Shown here one piece after another: positions 53,352 to 64,000 of a stretch of 64,000 nt of DNA. The DNA lies in contig CM074761.1 of NCBI GenBank assembly GCA_037355855.1, positions 5,413,346 to 5,477,345 of the forward strand, given 5' to 3'. The translations under genes were made by a program, and so were the position numbers. The notes beneath the pieces are model-generated. The model saw only the letters and a list, made by a program, of their open reading frames with translations. It did no database searches and had not been told where the DNA came from. The first letter of the stretch is position 1, and every line of letters begins with the position of its first letter. This DNA is from Pseudo-nitzschia pungens. Its lineage: Eukaryota > Bacillariophyta > Bacillariophyceae > Bacillariales > Bacillariaceae.

Positions 53352-56300
53352 ATGTCCTTCGCCGCCGACCTATCCGTCAACACCAACGAAACATACCACT
53401 TCTCTTTTACCCAAGCGATTACAGGAGCAATCAAATGGTTGTTCACACCTACCATTAAACCCATGAGTACCGAAGAGACCCTACGAGACAAGATCACGAA
53501 ACTAGAGAAGGAACTCGAAAAGAAAGAAGAACGCGAAGGGTTTCAGACACTCCGTGTAGGAGATGTGAAGACATTCGACGGATGCCAATCAAACTGGGTC
53601 AAATGGAAAGCTGAAGCGGAGAGTGTGTTATACGGTACTGGGTTCAAAAAGGTTATGAACAGCAGAGAGGAAGCCGACAAGGATCCAAACCAAAACCACG
53701 TCTTATACTCCACCATCGCAGCGGCCACATGCAACGGGCGGGCATATTCACAGGTTAATCAATACCGAGATGAGACGGATGGACATGGTGCATGGAACGA
53801 ACTCCTTAATTGGTACGACTCCAAATCCCAGCAAGAATCCCATGCTGAGACACTCCGTCTGAAGCTTTCGAACGTCAAATTGTATGAAGGCGGTGACATT
53901 GCAGATTATATCAACCGTTTTGAGTTGATTTACTACGAGCTCCACCGTATCCCAAATTTCGGCATTCGAGAATGTGAAGCCAAGAGCCTCTTCATCCAGA
54001 ATATTCACGACTCCTCTCTGGACTACACAACCAACAGCATGGTGGAACATCAGTCCACTCTGACCCTGAAAGACCTTGTCCTGAAACTCCGTAAGCAAGA
54101 ACAAGCGAATATTCGGAAAGGGATTGCTCGTCGTGCTGAAGCCAAACGCCGTCAAGAATTGGCATTCCAGCTCCAGTACGAGGGAAAGCGCCGGCGCCTA
54201 GATGGACAAATGGGCCAAGGAACCCTCTCTTTGGGCGGCACTACACTTCATCCTAACATGCTTGGTATTCTCAGGATTCCCCCAGAGACGTGGAGAAATT
54301 TACAAGATTCGGAACGTACCTTTGTCCTAAAATATAACAACGCTGTCCGCCACAAGTCTCCACCAGATGAATTCCCCAGCCCTGTCAATGGTATCAAGAT
54401 TGGAGACCCAAAAGATGATGGCATGGGCAATACTGATGTTCCCCGCCGCATGTATGGCCGAGGTGGTGGCCGTCCGCGTCGTGTCCGTCGTGTCATGTTG
54501 GATTCCACGGTGTCAGTTGCTGAATCGCCCCAAGAGACAGGAGTCAAGCTTCCTCCACTTCCAGGACCCCCCTCGCCACCAGCAGTTCCTGAACCAGCAC
54601 TGCCTGAAGCCTCTGATGATGCACACAGTATTGGCTCGATCGATGAATCCGAATTATTTCCCGTCGGCAGTGTGCCTCTCAAAGCAGTGCGCTTCTACAT
54701 GGTTGAAAAGGGGAAGGAGCAAGAAGAGATGCAGACGCTGCAGCAACAAGAAAAGCAACGTGAGCAGCAGCAAGAGCAGCCGCAAGCGCAGCAGCAGCAG
54801 GTTTCAACCAGTATATCAACGCCCAGACGCAGCCAGAGACTGAAGGTGAAGACAACCAGAAGGTTCCCCATGAAAATCTCCAAAGGAGAGAATATTGCCC
54901 TTATGGACAGTGGAGGTGGGAATAGACCTACGGTGACTGAGAAGGCATGGATTCGAGGAGTTGGAGGAGAGACAGGATTGACCTCAGCAGTGAAACCATT
55001 TATGTCCAGCGATGTTATGGATGGACACCCAGTTGTGAGTGCAGTGACCAAAGCAACAGTTCCCGGGAGAGAAGATCCAGTTCTTTTATTGGTCCACTAT
55101 GCAACTTTTATCACTGAAGACCAGGACAGCACTGAAGGAGAGTCTTTGTTAACATCCATGGATATGGGAGATCATGGTGTGAGAGTTGGAGTGCAACCTC
55201 AATATCCAGACTGTGGAATCAAAATTGGCACTACGTTTCTACCCTTTTGGCATGATGAAGAGAAGGTGTTTTTCAAGCTGTCAAAACCAACAGAGGGTGA
55301 CATGGAGTCTTTGGAGCTGTTTGAGTTGAATTCCCCAGCACCACCAGATCTCAGGGAATACCCTAGTATGCTCAGACGCAAGAGGAATTTTCAGAAGTTC
55401 AGTTTCGCTCAACTACCCATGCTGGAACTGAGGAAGAGAATGGCAATGCTCCCTGAGCGGGTGGTGAAGAAGACCTTGGAAAATACAACCCAATTCTATA
55501 CAGAGATTGAAGAAGAGAACAGAGACATTCCCAGGAAGCACTACAGGAAGCGTTTCAAAGCATTCCATTATACCAGACAGAATGAACCAGTTGCCACTGA
55601 CTATACCTTTTTCTCTGAAAAGACCAGCCAAGGCCATAATGGTGGTCAGTTTTTCTCTGGAGTGAAGTCCAAGAAGTGGTCTTTTCATCCACTAAAACAA
55701 GTGTCCCAATGTACCACTGCCTTGAAGGATTATCTCAGAGAGCATGGTGCCCCAGATACAATGATCAGTGACAATGCGCAAGCAGAGACAGGCGTGAAGT
55801 GGAGTGAAGTGTTGCGGGAAGCTAGAGTTGCCACTAGATCCAGGACAAGCCAACCATATCACCAACACCAAAATCCGGCTGAACCAGAATGGGGGAGACT
55901 TAGCAAGATGATCTCCAACTGTCTGGCAATGTTCAAAGCTCCTAAATCCTTGGCTCATTGGTGTGCAAAATGGGTTTGCCAAGTGAATAATGTTTGTTCT
56001 CGTGCATCTTTGAATTGGAAAACCCCATCCGAAGTCTCACATGGATGGACCCCTGATATCTCACACCTGCGCTTCCATTTTTATGAGCCTATTTGGTATT
56101 ATCAACCCCAGAACAAGACGCCAAAAGATAGCATGTTGAAGGGGAGATTCCTTGCTTTTGCAGATTCCTGTGGGGATGCCATGACCTATTATATTTTGAC
56201 AGAACCAGATACTAAGAAGACCAAGCGCCAGATCCTCATGCGCTCCGTTGTCAGAACCAGGAGGGAGAATATTGGAACTGAAAAAGAAGTCCTCAATGAT

Positions 56301-57740
56301 GACCCCAACGCTGCCAGATTTGAACTGACTGTTGCTGAAAAGGAAAGGACTATCATTGAAAGCACTGATGAGGTCCCCATCTTGGTTTCAGGGGAAGAAT
56401 TTGCAGCTGATTCAACTGGCATGGAACACTCTACGAGCACTTTGGAGGAGTTTCTGCAACAGAATTTGGAAACCAAGGATGATGACGTCCCAGAAGACCT
56501 GGAAGACCAAGATGATTTGGATGATGATGCAACTGAAGAAGAGGATGCTGAACCTGATGAAGAAGAAGCCCTACCAAAAGATTTGGATTGCACCAACAAT
56601 GCAGAGTCTCACCTGGATATTCTCGAAAGTACTGACAAGAACTTGAACAGTGAATTTAGAAAGATTCTGAACCACCATTGGCAAGAAGGGATGTTGATTT
56701 TCAAGGCTCAGTTTGTCACTGATGTTGGGACTGTGGTAATGGACATCCCACTCACAGTCCTGCAAAAAGATCAACCAGTTGCTTGTGCCAAATACATCAA
56801 GATGTACATCGTGGAAAACAGCAGCAGGCGTTCAAGTGGACCATTGGGTACATGGGCTGACTCAATTTTGAAGGAAAACAGTAATATTATCAGACGAATG
56901 AGACGAGTCCAGCCAAGACCACAAGAAAGACGAGCACATACATCCGAATTCCTGGATGTAACAGAGCACAAGGAATTTCAACATATCATAGGTTTGTGCC
57001 AATGGGTGGTGTTGACCGGGAGAATTGATATCACATAAGCAGTATCCTCCTTATCCAGATTTTCAGCGAGTCCCAGAAAGAATCACCTTGAAATGGCAAG
57101 ATATATACTTGGATATCTCAAGAAGTATAAAAACAAAGGCCTAGTCGTGGATCCAAGACCACCAAGAACTACAGTCAATGAAGAACCAACAAGGATGGAG
57201 GATTTCACTCACCAATATAAGTATTACAAGGAAGAGCTTGATCCTATGTTCCCAATTGCAAAGGTAAAAGAATTGCAGATTACAATCTTTTGTGACAGTG
57301 ATCATGCACATGACTTGGTGACAGGCAGAAGCATTACAGGACTTATTGCATTTGTTGGATCCACACCGGTGTACTGGAAATCCAAACGCCAGACCTCAGT
57401 TCACACCAGTACCTTCGGCGCTGAGTTTACAGCCCTGAAGGATGCAGTGGCTTTGGCAATCAGATTGAGATACCATTTGAGATCCATGGGAGTTTCCATC
57501 ACCAAGCCAGCAGATATCTATGTGGACAACAAGAGTGTGGTGCTGAATTCAACCAATCCTGCAAGCTCCTTGAATAAGAAATCAATTGCTTTGGCATACC
57601 ACTTTGTGCGCGAGAACCAAGCAGGAAAGGTCATCTCTGTCAACCACATCCGATCCTAAGATAACTATGCAGACATCCTCACCAAGCCTTTGGGACAAAC
57701 AGCCTTCCACAGTCTCGTCAATGAATTCATGACCAAATAA
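53352..57740 (+). pseudogene. copia Gag-Pol lacking reverse transcriptase, with two in-frame stops
   Basis: From ATG 53352 the frame runs to TAA 57036-57038, continues to TAA 57657-57659, and ends at TAA 57738-57740 (1463 codons). Order: coiled, UBN2-like Gag (residues about 40-260) without a visible CCHC knuckle; aspartic protease D519-S-G; integrase with D750, D807 and E844; an acidic linker and chromo-like segment; then directly the K-E-F-Q-H-I-I-G-L-C-Q-W block and RNase H (C-D-S-D-H, T-S-T-F-G-A-E-F). The usual 250 or so residues of RT with the Y-x-D-D box are absent, so an in-frame deletion has removed them. The first stop replaces an expected Tyr of the D-I-x-Y-A-V block and the second a polar residue before D-N-Y-A-D. 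The copy cannot make its own cDNA; an intact relative could move it. Confidence 0.85.
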
Positions 57741-57856
57741 GATAAGTGCAAAAAGAATTATATAAGAAAAACATTTTAATCATGAAACAGTAATATGTGC
57801 CTCAGCCATTCTATGTTCCCCATTTCTAGAATTCTTACAGCACATATTAAGGAGGG

Positions 57857-58245
57857 AACAACACAGAACAAGGTTGTTAAGTAATAAGAAACAGAAAGTG
57901 AGCGCAACAGTACCGCGCGTAGAAACAGACAGTGAGCGCAACAGTATCGCGCGTAGAAACAGACAGTGAGCGCAACAGTACCGCGCGTAGAAACAGAAAG
58001 AAGTCGTGCAACAGTACCGCACGCACATATAAGCCATACAACAGTACCGTATGGCGCGCTCAGAGGTGCGCAAGATATTGAAGTATCCAAAGAACACATC
58101 CAAAGAACACAGTTGAAGTATTAACTGAAGAAGATAAAGAACCGAGCAACATACAATTATCGAGAGTTATCATGTAAAGAGAGAAAACACATGATTCGAT
58201 AGATAGAACAATAAGAGCTCATAATTTCCAGTTATACAACTTGTT
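57857..58245 (+). repeat. copia 3' LTR
   Basis: 389 bp, 387 of them identical to the 5' LTR. It is preceded by the AAGGAGGG purine tract and followed by A and then the TGACT target duplication. Confidence 0.92.
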
Positions 58246-58495
58246 ATGACTGATGTCCCCGACTCAGGTTCTCTATGACTCTAGGTTCTTTGAAGAACTG
58301 TTCTTTATAATCTTCAAGACCATTCCGAGTTTCTCTACGTCTGTTTGAATTCTTTCAACACGGCTTTGTACGAGAAACATTCTATTTTATCTTTTATCTA
58401 ATTTCATTCATAATTCCTTAATTCAGAAATTATCAACATAACTATTTCTATCTTCTATCTTTGGTCGTTTTCTTCTGGTTTCCAGAGATACGACA

Positions 58496-58999
58496 CTGTA
58501 ATTACAGTCGATTACAACGACCACCATTGTCAATTCTTTGAATTGATTATAATTCTTAACCTATCTTCATCCGGATAATTAACTTACTCATACCATTTAA
58601 CCTTACGGTACCTCAACACGTACCATACCATACCTTCCAAGGTTAAGGTTACCAACATCATACCAACCTTCGATCATCCATACCTTCGGTCATTCATACC
58701 TTCGGTCATTCATACCTTTGGTCATTTATTTTTAAGTTTATTTTTTATACTTAAGCAAACAAGCTTAAGGTTCTCCGACAACACTTGACAACTACTTCCC
58801 TTAACTACAAGTTGTCTAAGGTATCCACCAATACCTTCTCACTTATATATATATATACCAACACATATATACCTACACATACCCAGCATTACCCAGCAAC
58901 AACCATGTCTTCTATTACACCTCTTCCATTTAAGTTCGACTTCGAACCAGAAGAACTTGAAAAGGCTGAGTACAAACGTGTTATAACCACTGTAATAAT
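58496..58999 (+). pseudogene. gypsy leader and start of gag, truncated
   Basis: Follows the split gypsy LTR. A leader with repeated CATACCTTCGGTCATTCATA words (58678-58735) and TATATATATATA leads to ATG 58904, from which about 30 codons (M-S-S-I-T-P-L-P-F-K-F-D-F-E) are open before the sequence turns into a (TAA)n tract. It is probably the Gag N-terminus of the family seen at 1-3015, cut off by a LINE insertion. Confidence 0.6.
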
Positions 59000-59842
59000 A
59001 ATAATAATAGACGTATTTTAATAACTTTAATCACCAAAGGTGAAACTAAATTACTCAGTCTGTAACCAGACTTTAACGTCGCCTCCATCATAGAGTCAGG
59101 ACCCCAAGTGGCAGAACGACAAATTTGCAAACAAACCTTGAACATCAAGCAGGGAAAAGGACAAACAAGTCCCACAAAAGAGGGACTTGAGAGAAAGTGA
59201 AATGGGAATGAAGATATTGGGATAAGATCCAGTATCAAAAGGGATGGGACAGGATGAGAAGCAGTAACAGAAGACAAAACCAAGGGACAAAGTGTAATCA
59301 ACCCTGAGGTCCAGTAAGCCAGGCTCTGAGAAGAGCAGCCTCTTGTTGGTATGGCTGCACTGGTGTGACAGGCGCTGCATATTGCTTCCTTGCAAGGTGG
59401 ATGGTTGCAAGCCACTGCCGCTTGGCAGTCAGGGTGTAACCTTGTAGGACGTGGAAAGGGGTTTGTAACAGGGAGTGTGACTGGGGAAGTGCACCAGCTG
59501 CACCAATTGCCAATTCTGAAGTGATGGAAGCATCAAGAGATTGGTGTTGTTCAGCATCCAGGGTACCCCCAGGACCATGGAGTCGTTCATTCCTATAAGT
59601 CCAAAGATCCCAGGAGGTAAGAAAGAACTGATGGATGATAGCTGTAGCCCAACGTTTGGGAGAGCGCTTGCTTCCAATGTGGGAGTAGTAGTCAGCCTGA
59701 ATTTGGTACCAGCGAGGAGACCACCTACCAAGAAGCCAGTTGTGCCAACCAATAGTCCTCTGTGCCCTGACAGCAGATGCAATTGCAAGTGAGTAAGATG
59801 ATGGATAAATGTTCTGGCCCTTCCGAACTCTGGTGAGAAGAT
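59000..59842 (-). mobile_element. 3' fragment of a non-LTR (LINE-like) retroelement
   Basis: On the minus strand the fragment runs from the TIR-element junction at 59842 through an ORF end (59298) and a 3' UTR to a short (ATT)n tail at about 59000-59015, where it abuts gypsy gag. A microsatellite tail and a 5' truncation are typical of LINE insertions. Confidence 0.6.
59298..59842 (-). pseudogene. C-terminal fragment of a retroelement ORF
   Basis: About 181 codons remain, ending at 59298. The sequence has I-G-W-H-N-W-L-L-G-R, Y-Y-S-H-I-G, R-W-A-T-A-I-I-H-Q and W-D-L-W-T-Y-R-N-E-R-L-H-G. This block is familiar from the C-terminal, post-RT region of LINE-type ORF2 proteins in algae and oomycetes. 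The 5' side is cut by the TIR element beginning at 59843, so no catalytic domain remains. Assignment to LINE is from motif memory and the adjacent (ATT)n tail. Confidence 0.5.
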
Positions 59843-60390
59843 CGTCCGAAAACTGGTTCGCGACCCCTCCCAAGAATTTATTTAGGGGGGTCGCGATTTA
59901 TTCCTGGCTCATTTTGACGTAGCTCGATTCCTAGCTCTCTCGCGATTCGCAACCCCAATCGCGACCCAGTAACTACCTCAATTACGAAAATTACGAAAAA
60001 AAAAAAAAAAAATTCATACTCGACCCGATTTTTTTTAAGACTCAATTTTTTTTCTTCAGTCACTTAATCAAATTAATCAACCCCATTCTAATTTTCTCGT
60101 GCTTTTTTAAAAAAAATTAATTCTTTTTTTTTGAACACGACACAAATTATTTCCCGGCACACCCCTCAAGAAATTCCAGCATACATTCAAAAAATTCTTC
60201 ACAAAAATTATGGACTACTCCAGAAATCGCGACCCCTCTCCTCACACGAATTGCGACCCTCACCTAAGAAATTTTGAATTACTGTGATGCAAATCCAGTC
60301 AATCTTTCAAAAAAAATTTAGAATTTATAGTAACAATTTTATTCTCAATTCGTTTTTTCTTGTTCCCACCACCACACAAATTTACTTCCT
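59843..60390. mobile_element. left part of a CGTCCG-type TIR transposon
   Basis: Starts CGTCCGAAAACTGGTTCGCG and follows the left half of the element at 15728-16916 closely for about 160 bp, then more loosely (AAGAAATTC, ATTACTGTGATGCAAA, CACACAAATTT). No right end was found up to the window end. It interrupts the LINE ORF. Confidence 0.82.
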
Positions 60391-60394
60391 ATAT

Positions 60395-60885
60395 CATATT
60401 TGAGTTGTGATCGCATCAAATTTCAGTTGCGATCGCATCATATTTCAGTTGCGATCGCATCATATTTGAGTTGGGATCGCATCATATTTCAGTTGCAATC
60501 CCATCATATTTCCTCAGTTGGGATCGCATCATATTTGAGTTGCGATGGCATCATCATATTTCCTCAGTTGGGATCGCATCATATTTGAGTTGCGATGGCA
60601 TCATCATATTTCCTCAGTTGCGATCGTATCATATTTGAGTTGCGATCGCATCATCATATTTCCTCAGTTGCGATCGCATCATATTTGAGTTGGGATCGCA
60701 TCATATTTCAGTTGCGATCGATCGCATCATCATATTTCCTCAGTTGCGATCGCATCATTTTTCAGTTGGGATCCCATCATATTTGAGTTGCGATCGCATT
60801 ATATGTCAGTTGCGATTGCATCATATTTCAGTTGCGATCGCATTATGTGTCAGTTGCGATCGCATAATTTTTCAGTTGCCCCGTC
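60395..60885. repeat. minisatellite of about 22 bp, TTGCGATCGCATCATATTTCAG
   Basis: About twenty tandem copies with variants (CCTCAG and CATCATCAT insertions, TTGGGATCGC). The octamer GCGATCGC appears in about ten of them. It begins inside the TIR element sequence, so it probably expanded within that element. Confidence 0.92.
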
Positions 60886-61210
60886 GCATTAAAGTTGATT
60901 CTTCCCAATCAGTAGCAAGCAGGCAACTCAATGCAGAATTAGAACAATTGAAATCCATTATCAATACCCCAGATCTTGATGTGCTTCACTCACCGTTGCA
61001 TTATATTTCATTTGCCATTGCATCCTATTTCATCAGCAGTTGCAGTCGCCTCCCTATCAGGAGCAAGCAGGCAAGTCAATGATGCACAGTTAGACGAATC
61101 AAAATCCATGATTAATACCTCCTCCAACCTTGATGTGGTTCACTTACCATTTCCATCTCATTATATTTCAGTTGCCGTCTTTCTTGTTCCATTTCGACCC
61201 CAAGTTATGT
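60886..61210. repeat. two-copy tandem of about 150 bp
   Basis: Marked by AGCAAGCAGGCAA, GAAATCCATTATCAATACC / AAAATCCATGATTAATACC, CTTGATGTG and TTATATTTCA blocks. Both copies end in TTTCAGTTGCC-like words that link them to the preceding minisatellite. Confidence 0.7.
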
Positions 61211-61539
61211 GAAGTAAGATTTACGACACATGCATTTTCTGTCATGCATTTATTTGCTGAGAATTGATTTCTTCTACATGATAGCAGTAGAGTTACTACT
61301 AGTAGTGTGTACCGTACTGAAGTAATAGTAGAAACCAGTAGAAAGCTGATGATGGTGATATCGCGCGCCACCTAAACCACAGAGAGCCAGCCCCGCTGCG
61401 CCATAATTTTGGACTACCTCTTATGTACTACTACCTACGCACTGCAGTAGTATGTAGCAGCAGTGTATAACTGTACTACTACTACAAGCAGCAAGAATAG
61501 TACTACCTCAGTAAATATACCATCAAATCAAATATCGGA

Positions 61540-62935
61540 ATGAGTCTGGCCAAGCTTTGTGTGATTCCAGTGTGAATATTTCTCATCCTATACATGGGCA
61601 AGAGTATGCAAAAAGAAGTATTCAAAAATCACCAATAATTTGGATGTCACCACTGAATAATTAATATTTGGCCCACTACTGCGGAATTCACTAGAAAATA
61701 CTGTAAAATCACATATCTGAATGAATCTGGCCAATAGTTGTGTGATTCCAGTGTGAATATTCCTCATCCTATGCATGGGCAAGAGTATGCAAAAAGAAGT
61801 ATTCAAAAATCACCAATAATTTGGGTGTCACCACTGAATAATTAATATTTGGTTAACTACTGCGGAATTTACTAGAAAAAAGTACCAAATCACATATCTG
61901 AATGAATCTGGCAAATATTTGTGTGATTCCAGTGTGAATATTCCTCATCCTATGCACGGGCAAGAGTATTCAAAAAGAAGTATTCAAAAATCACCAATGG
62001 TATGGGTGTCACCACTGAATAATTAATATTTGGTTAACTACTGCGGAATTTACTAGAAAAAAGCACCAAATCAAATATCTGAATGAATCTGGCCAATAGT
62101 TGTGTGATTCCAGTGTGTATATTCCTCATCCTATCCATGGGCAAGACTATTCAAAAAGAAGTATTCAAAAATCACCAATGGTATGGGTGTCACCACTGAA
62201 TAATTAATATTTGGCCCACTACTGCGGAATTCACTAGAAAAAAGTATCAAATCACATATCTGAATGAATCTGACCAATAGTTGTATGATTCCAGTGTGTA
62301 TATTCCTCATCCTATGCATGGGCAAGAGTATGCAAAAAGAAGTATTCAAAAATCACCAATAATTTGGGTGTCACCACTGAATAATTAATATTTGTTCTAC
62401 TACTGCGGAATTTACTAGAAAAAAGTACCAAATCACATATCTGAATGAATCTGGCCAATATTTGTATGATTCCAGTGTGAATATTCCTCATCCTATCCAT
62501 GGGCAAGACTATTCAAAAAGAAGTATTCAAAAATCACCAATAATTTGGATGTCACCACTGAATAATTAATATTTGTTCTACTACTGCGGAATTTACTAGA
62601 AAAAAGTACCAAATCACATATCTGAATGAATCTGGCCAATATTTGTATGATTCCAGTGTGAATATTCCTCATCCTATGCATGGGCAAGAGTATGCAAAAA
62701 GAAGTATTCAAAAATCACCAATAATTTGGGTGTCACCACTGAATAATTAATATTTGGTTAACTACTGCGGAATTTACTAGAAAAAAGTACCAAATCACAT
62801 ATCTGAATGAATCTGGCAAATATTTCTGTGATTCCAGTGTGAATATTCCTCATCCTATGCACGGGCAAGAGTATTCAAAAAGAAGTATTCAAAAATCACC
62901 TATATTTTGGATGTCACCACTGAATAACTGAATAG
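61540..62935. repeat. 181 bp satellite, between seven and eight tandem monomers
   Basis: Blocks such as AAAAAGAAGTATTCAAAAATC, GTGTCACCACTGAATAATTA, CTACTGCGGAATT and CACATATCTGAATGAATCTG recur every 181 bp (for example 62131, 62312, 62493). Monomers differ by only a few percent. Minus-strand ORFs repeat with the monomer and are not genes. Confidence 0.95.
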
Positions 62936-64000
62936 CTGACTTATTGTGACGTGCTTCGCAGCAAAAATATTGCTAAATGATGTAGCAAAAGACATTCCCA
63001 TGGTGGGACTCAAACCAATAGCACCAATGCCATACATTTCAGTAATGCCACTATAACTGTCTACTACTGCTTAAGAGTTGTTCTCCCTACTATCTTATAA
63101 TGCTAACTTACCACCATCTCGGGGAAGGCTCATCTCCTGTATAATATGTACCAACACTAACTTAGTGTCATCCTGTATAATATGTACCAACAGTAAGGTA
63201 AGGTTTACCGTATCTCCACCTCCACCACTTCGCGCCAAAAGATTTGTACCAGTACCGTACGTACAGTGTACACAGTACTGGAAACCTACACATCCCCTGC
63301 ATACAAGCCTCTACAAACCACTAGTTTTTTTTTTGTACTGATCAGCGTGTAGTACAGTTCCTACTGCAAGTTACGTACACTGATGTCATTTTTTTCACGC
63401 AGTCTGTACACCCGGTACCGTAGACTACTGTAAAGTACTCGCGGTGTTTATTTTCCGCCCCACATCTCCCTCGTACAGGATGTGTCATAATTTTCGATTT
63501 CGTTTCCGTGTTGGAATTTTCTGGCCGGACCAGTTGAAAGTGAACCACGAGGCGCCTGGTACCATCTTGGAGAGACAAACGGCAAAGAAAGTATAGAACT
63601 GATCACTCTTGAAATCCTTGTTACCGTTTTCTTTTGCTATCAAGGTAGGGTGGGCTGCAGTCCTCGAATCACCTGGCTTACCCAGATATCTACGAGTACG
63701 ACGCGCGAACGAACCTGCAGAGGACGACAAAGACGATTGGAACAACGAAGACCGAAGACACTAAAAGGTACGACGAAGGTACGATCGTAGAAGAGGGGGA
63801 CGACGGCGACGACCGGGACGACGACGACGACCAGGACGACGACGACGACGACCAGGACGACGACGACGACGACCAGGACGACGACGACGACGATGACGAC
63901 TAACCGCCCGTTGTTTATTTTGTACAACCGTACAACCACACACAGATCGTAGCAAAGAGCAACGACGAAGACGATCGAAGCGAAGAGCAACGACGACTTC
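62936..64000. other. terminal region with an acid-codon minisatellite, no gene accepted
   Basis: Contains paired TGTATAATATGTACCAACA words (63139-63191) and a GACGACGACGACCAG minisatellite at 63795-63902 (15-24 bp units). A minus-strand frame at 63485-63745 (F-A-V-C-L-S-K-M-V-P-G-A-S-W) looks slightly gene-like, but no family was recognised. A gene may start beyond the right edge. Confidence 0.45.

Larger units (their letters stand above)
52785..58246 (+). mobile_element. Ty1/copia-type element, full length between LTRs but lacking an RT core
   Basis: LTRs of 389 bp at 52786-53174 and 57857-58245 differ at two positions, so insertion is recent. The LTRs begin AACAA and end TTGTT, a short inverted repeat rather than TG...CA, with one extra base at each junction. 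A purine tract (AAGGAGGG, 57849-57856) precedes the 3' LTR. One long reading frame lies between (53352-57740). The element sits inside a gypsy LTR. Confidence 0.92.
52677..58495 (+). repeat. gypsy LTR split by a copia insertion
   Basis: The left piece is 52677-52784 (starts TGTCGTATG) and the right piece is 58247-58495 (ends AGATACGACA). Joined, they match the LTR at 2653-3015 over most of its length, and the break falls inside the word TCTATGACTGATG. The flanking 5 bp TGACT is present on both sides (52780-52784, 58247-58251), the expected target duplication. Gypsy leader sequence follows at 58496, so this was a 5' LTR. Confidence 0.92.

Noticed and set aside
60395..60885. GCGATCGC repeats as cyanobacterial HIP1 sites indicating bacterial DNA
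   Set aside because: They are confined to one tandem minisatellite inside a eukaryotic transposon; no other cyanobacterial trait.
61588..62711. Series of 64-72 codon minus-strand ORFs
   Set aside because: Same peptide repeated at 181 bp; a satellite artefact.
63485..63745. 86-codon minus-strand ORF
   Set aside because: Weakly gene-like composition only; no family recognised and the window ends shortly after, so not called.

Overview
The window looks like nuclear DNA of a diatom, probably a pennate one. Several nuclear genes start with a signal peptide followed by an ASAFAP-like cleavage motif (A-F-V-P, A-F-V-A-P, V-A-F-V-S), which is the diatom route to the complex plastid. Introns are short with GTAAGT, GTGAGT or GTACGT donors. 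Genes are GC-rich islands in AT-rich, repeat-laden DNA, and the window has Ty3/gypsy, Ty1/copia, LINE-like and TIR elements. I cannot fix the genus. All calls come from reading the sequence; no database was searched.

Layout. 0-7 kb is transposon and satellite territory: the end of a gypsy pol with its 3' LTR, a truncated PIF/Harbinger-like transposase tail-to-tail with a Myb/SANT-like ORF, and satellite repeats. 7.8-14.4 kb holds three host genes: a four-exon mitochondrial lipoyl-domain protein with a KGD4/MRPS36-like tail instead of an acyltransferase core, an LPAT/LCLAT-type acyltransferase with large low-complexity inserts, and a secreted protein with an apparent frameshift. 14.4-22.6 kb is almost pure repeat: an array of about 347 bp units carrying the upstream region of the secreted gene, split by a TIR transposon, then satellites and minisatellites.

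22.6-49.8 kb is the gene-rich core: ribulose-phosphate 3-epimerase (+), a plastid-targeted protein of unknown function (-), an FDXACB1-like rRNA-methyltransferase-type protein (+), a CRAL-TRIO lipid-binding protein (-), an LPA1/Rep27-like plastid protein (-), a six-exon ABCB-type half transporter (+), the anaphase-promoting complex subunit APC1 (-), and a eukaryotic methylglyoxal synthase with a long N-terminal extension (-). Most are arranged as convergent or divergent pairs and do not form a pathway cluster. RPE and methylglyoxal synthase touch triose/pentose phosphate metabolism. The lipoyl protein probably belongs to the 2-oxoglutarate dehydrogenase complex. The LPA1-like and 25 kb proteins are plastid-directed.

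49.8-64 kb is again repetitive: two adjacent long palindromes, small foldback elements, minisatellites, and a nested transposon cluster. In that cluster a copia element with nearly identical LTRs but no reverse transcriptase core sits inside a gypsy LTR; downstream the gypsy gag is cut by a LINE 3' end, which is itself cut by a TIR element. A GCGATCGC-rich minisatellite and a 181 bp satellite follow.

The most interesting candidates are the lipoyl-KGD4 fusion, the copia element lacking an RT core, the methylglyoxal synthase, the paired palindromes, and the apparent frameshifts in trinucleotide tracts of APC1.
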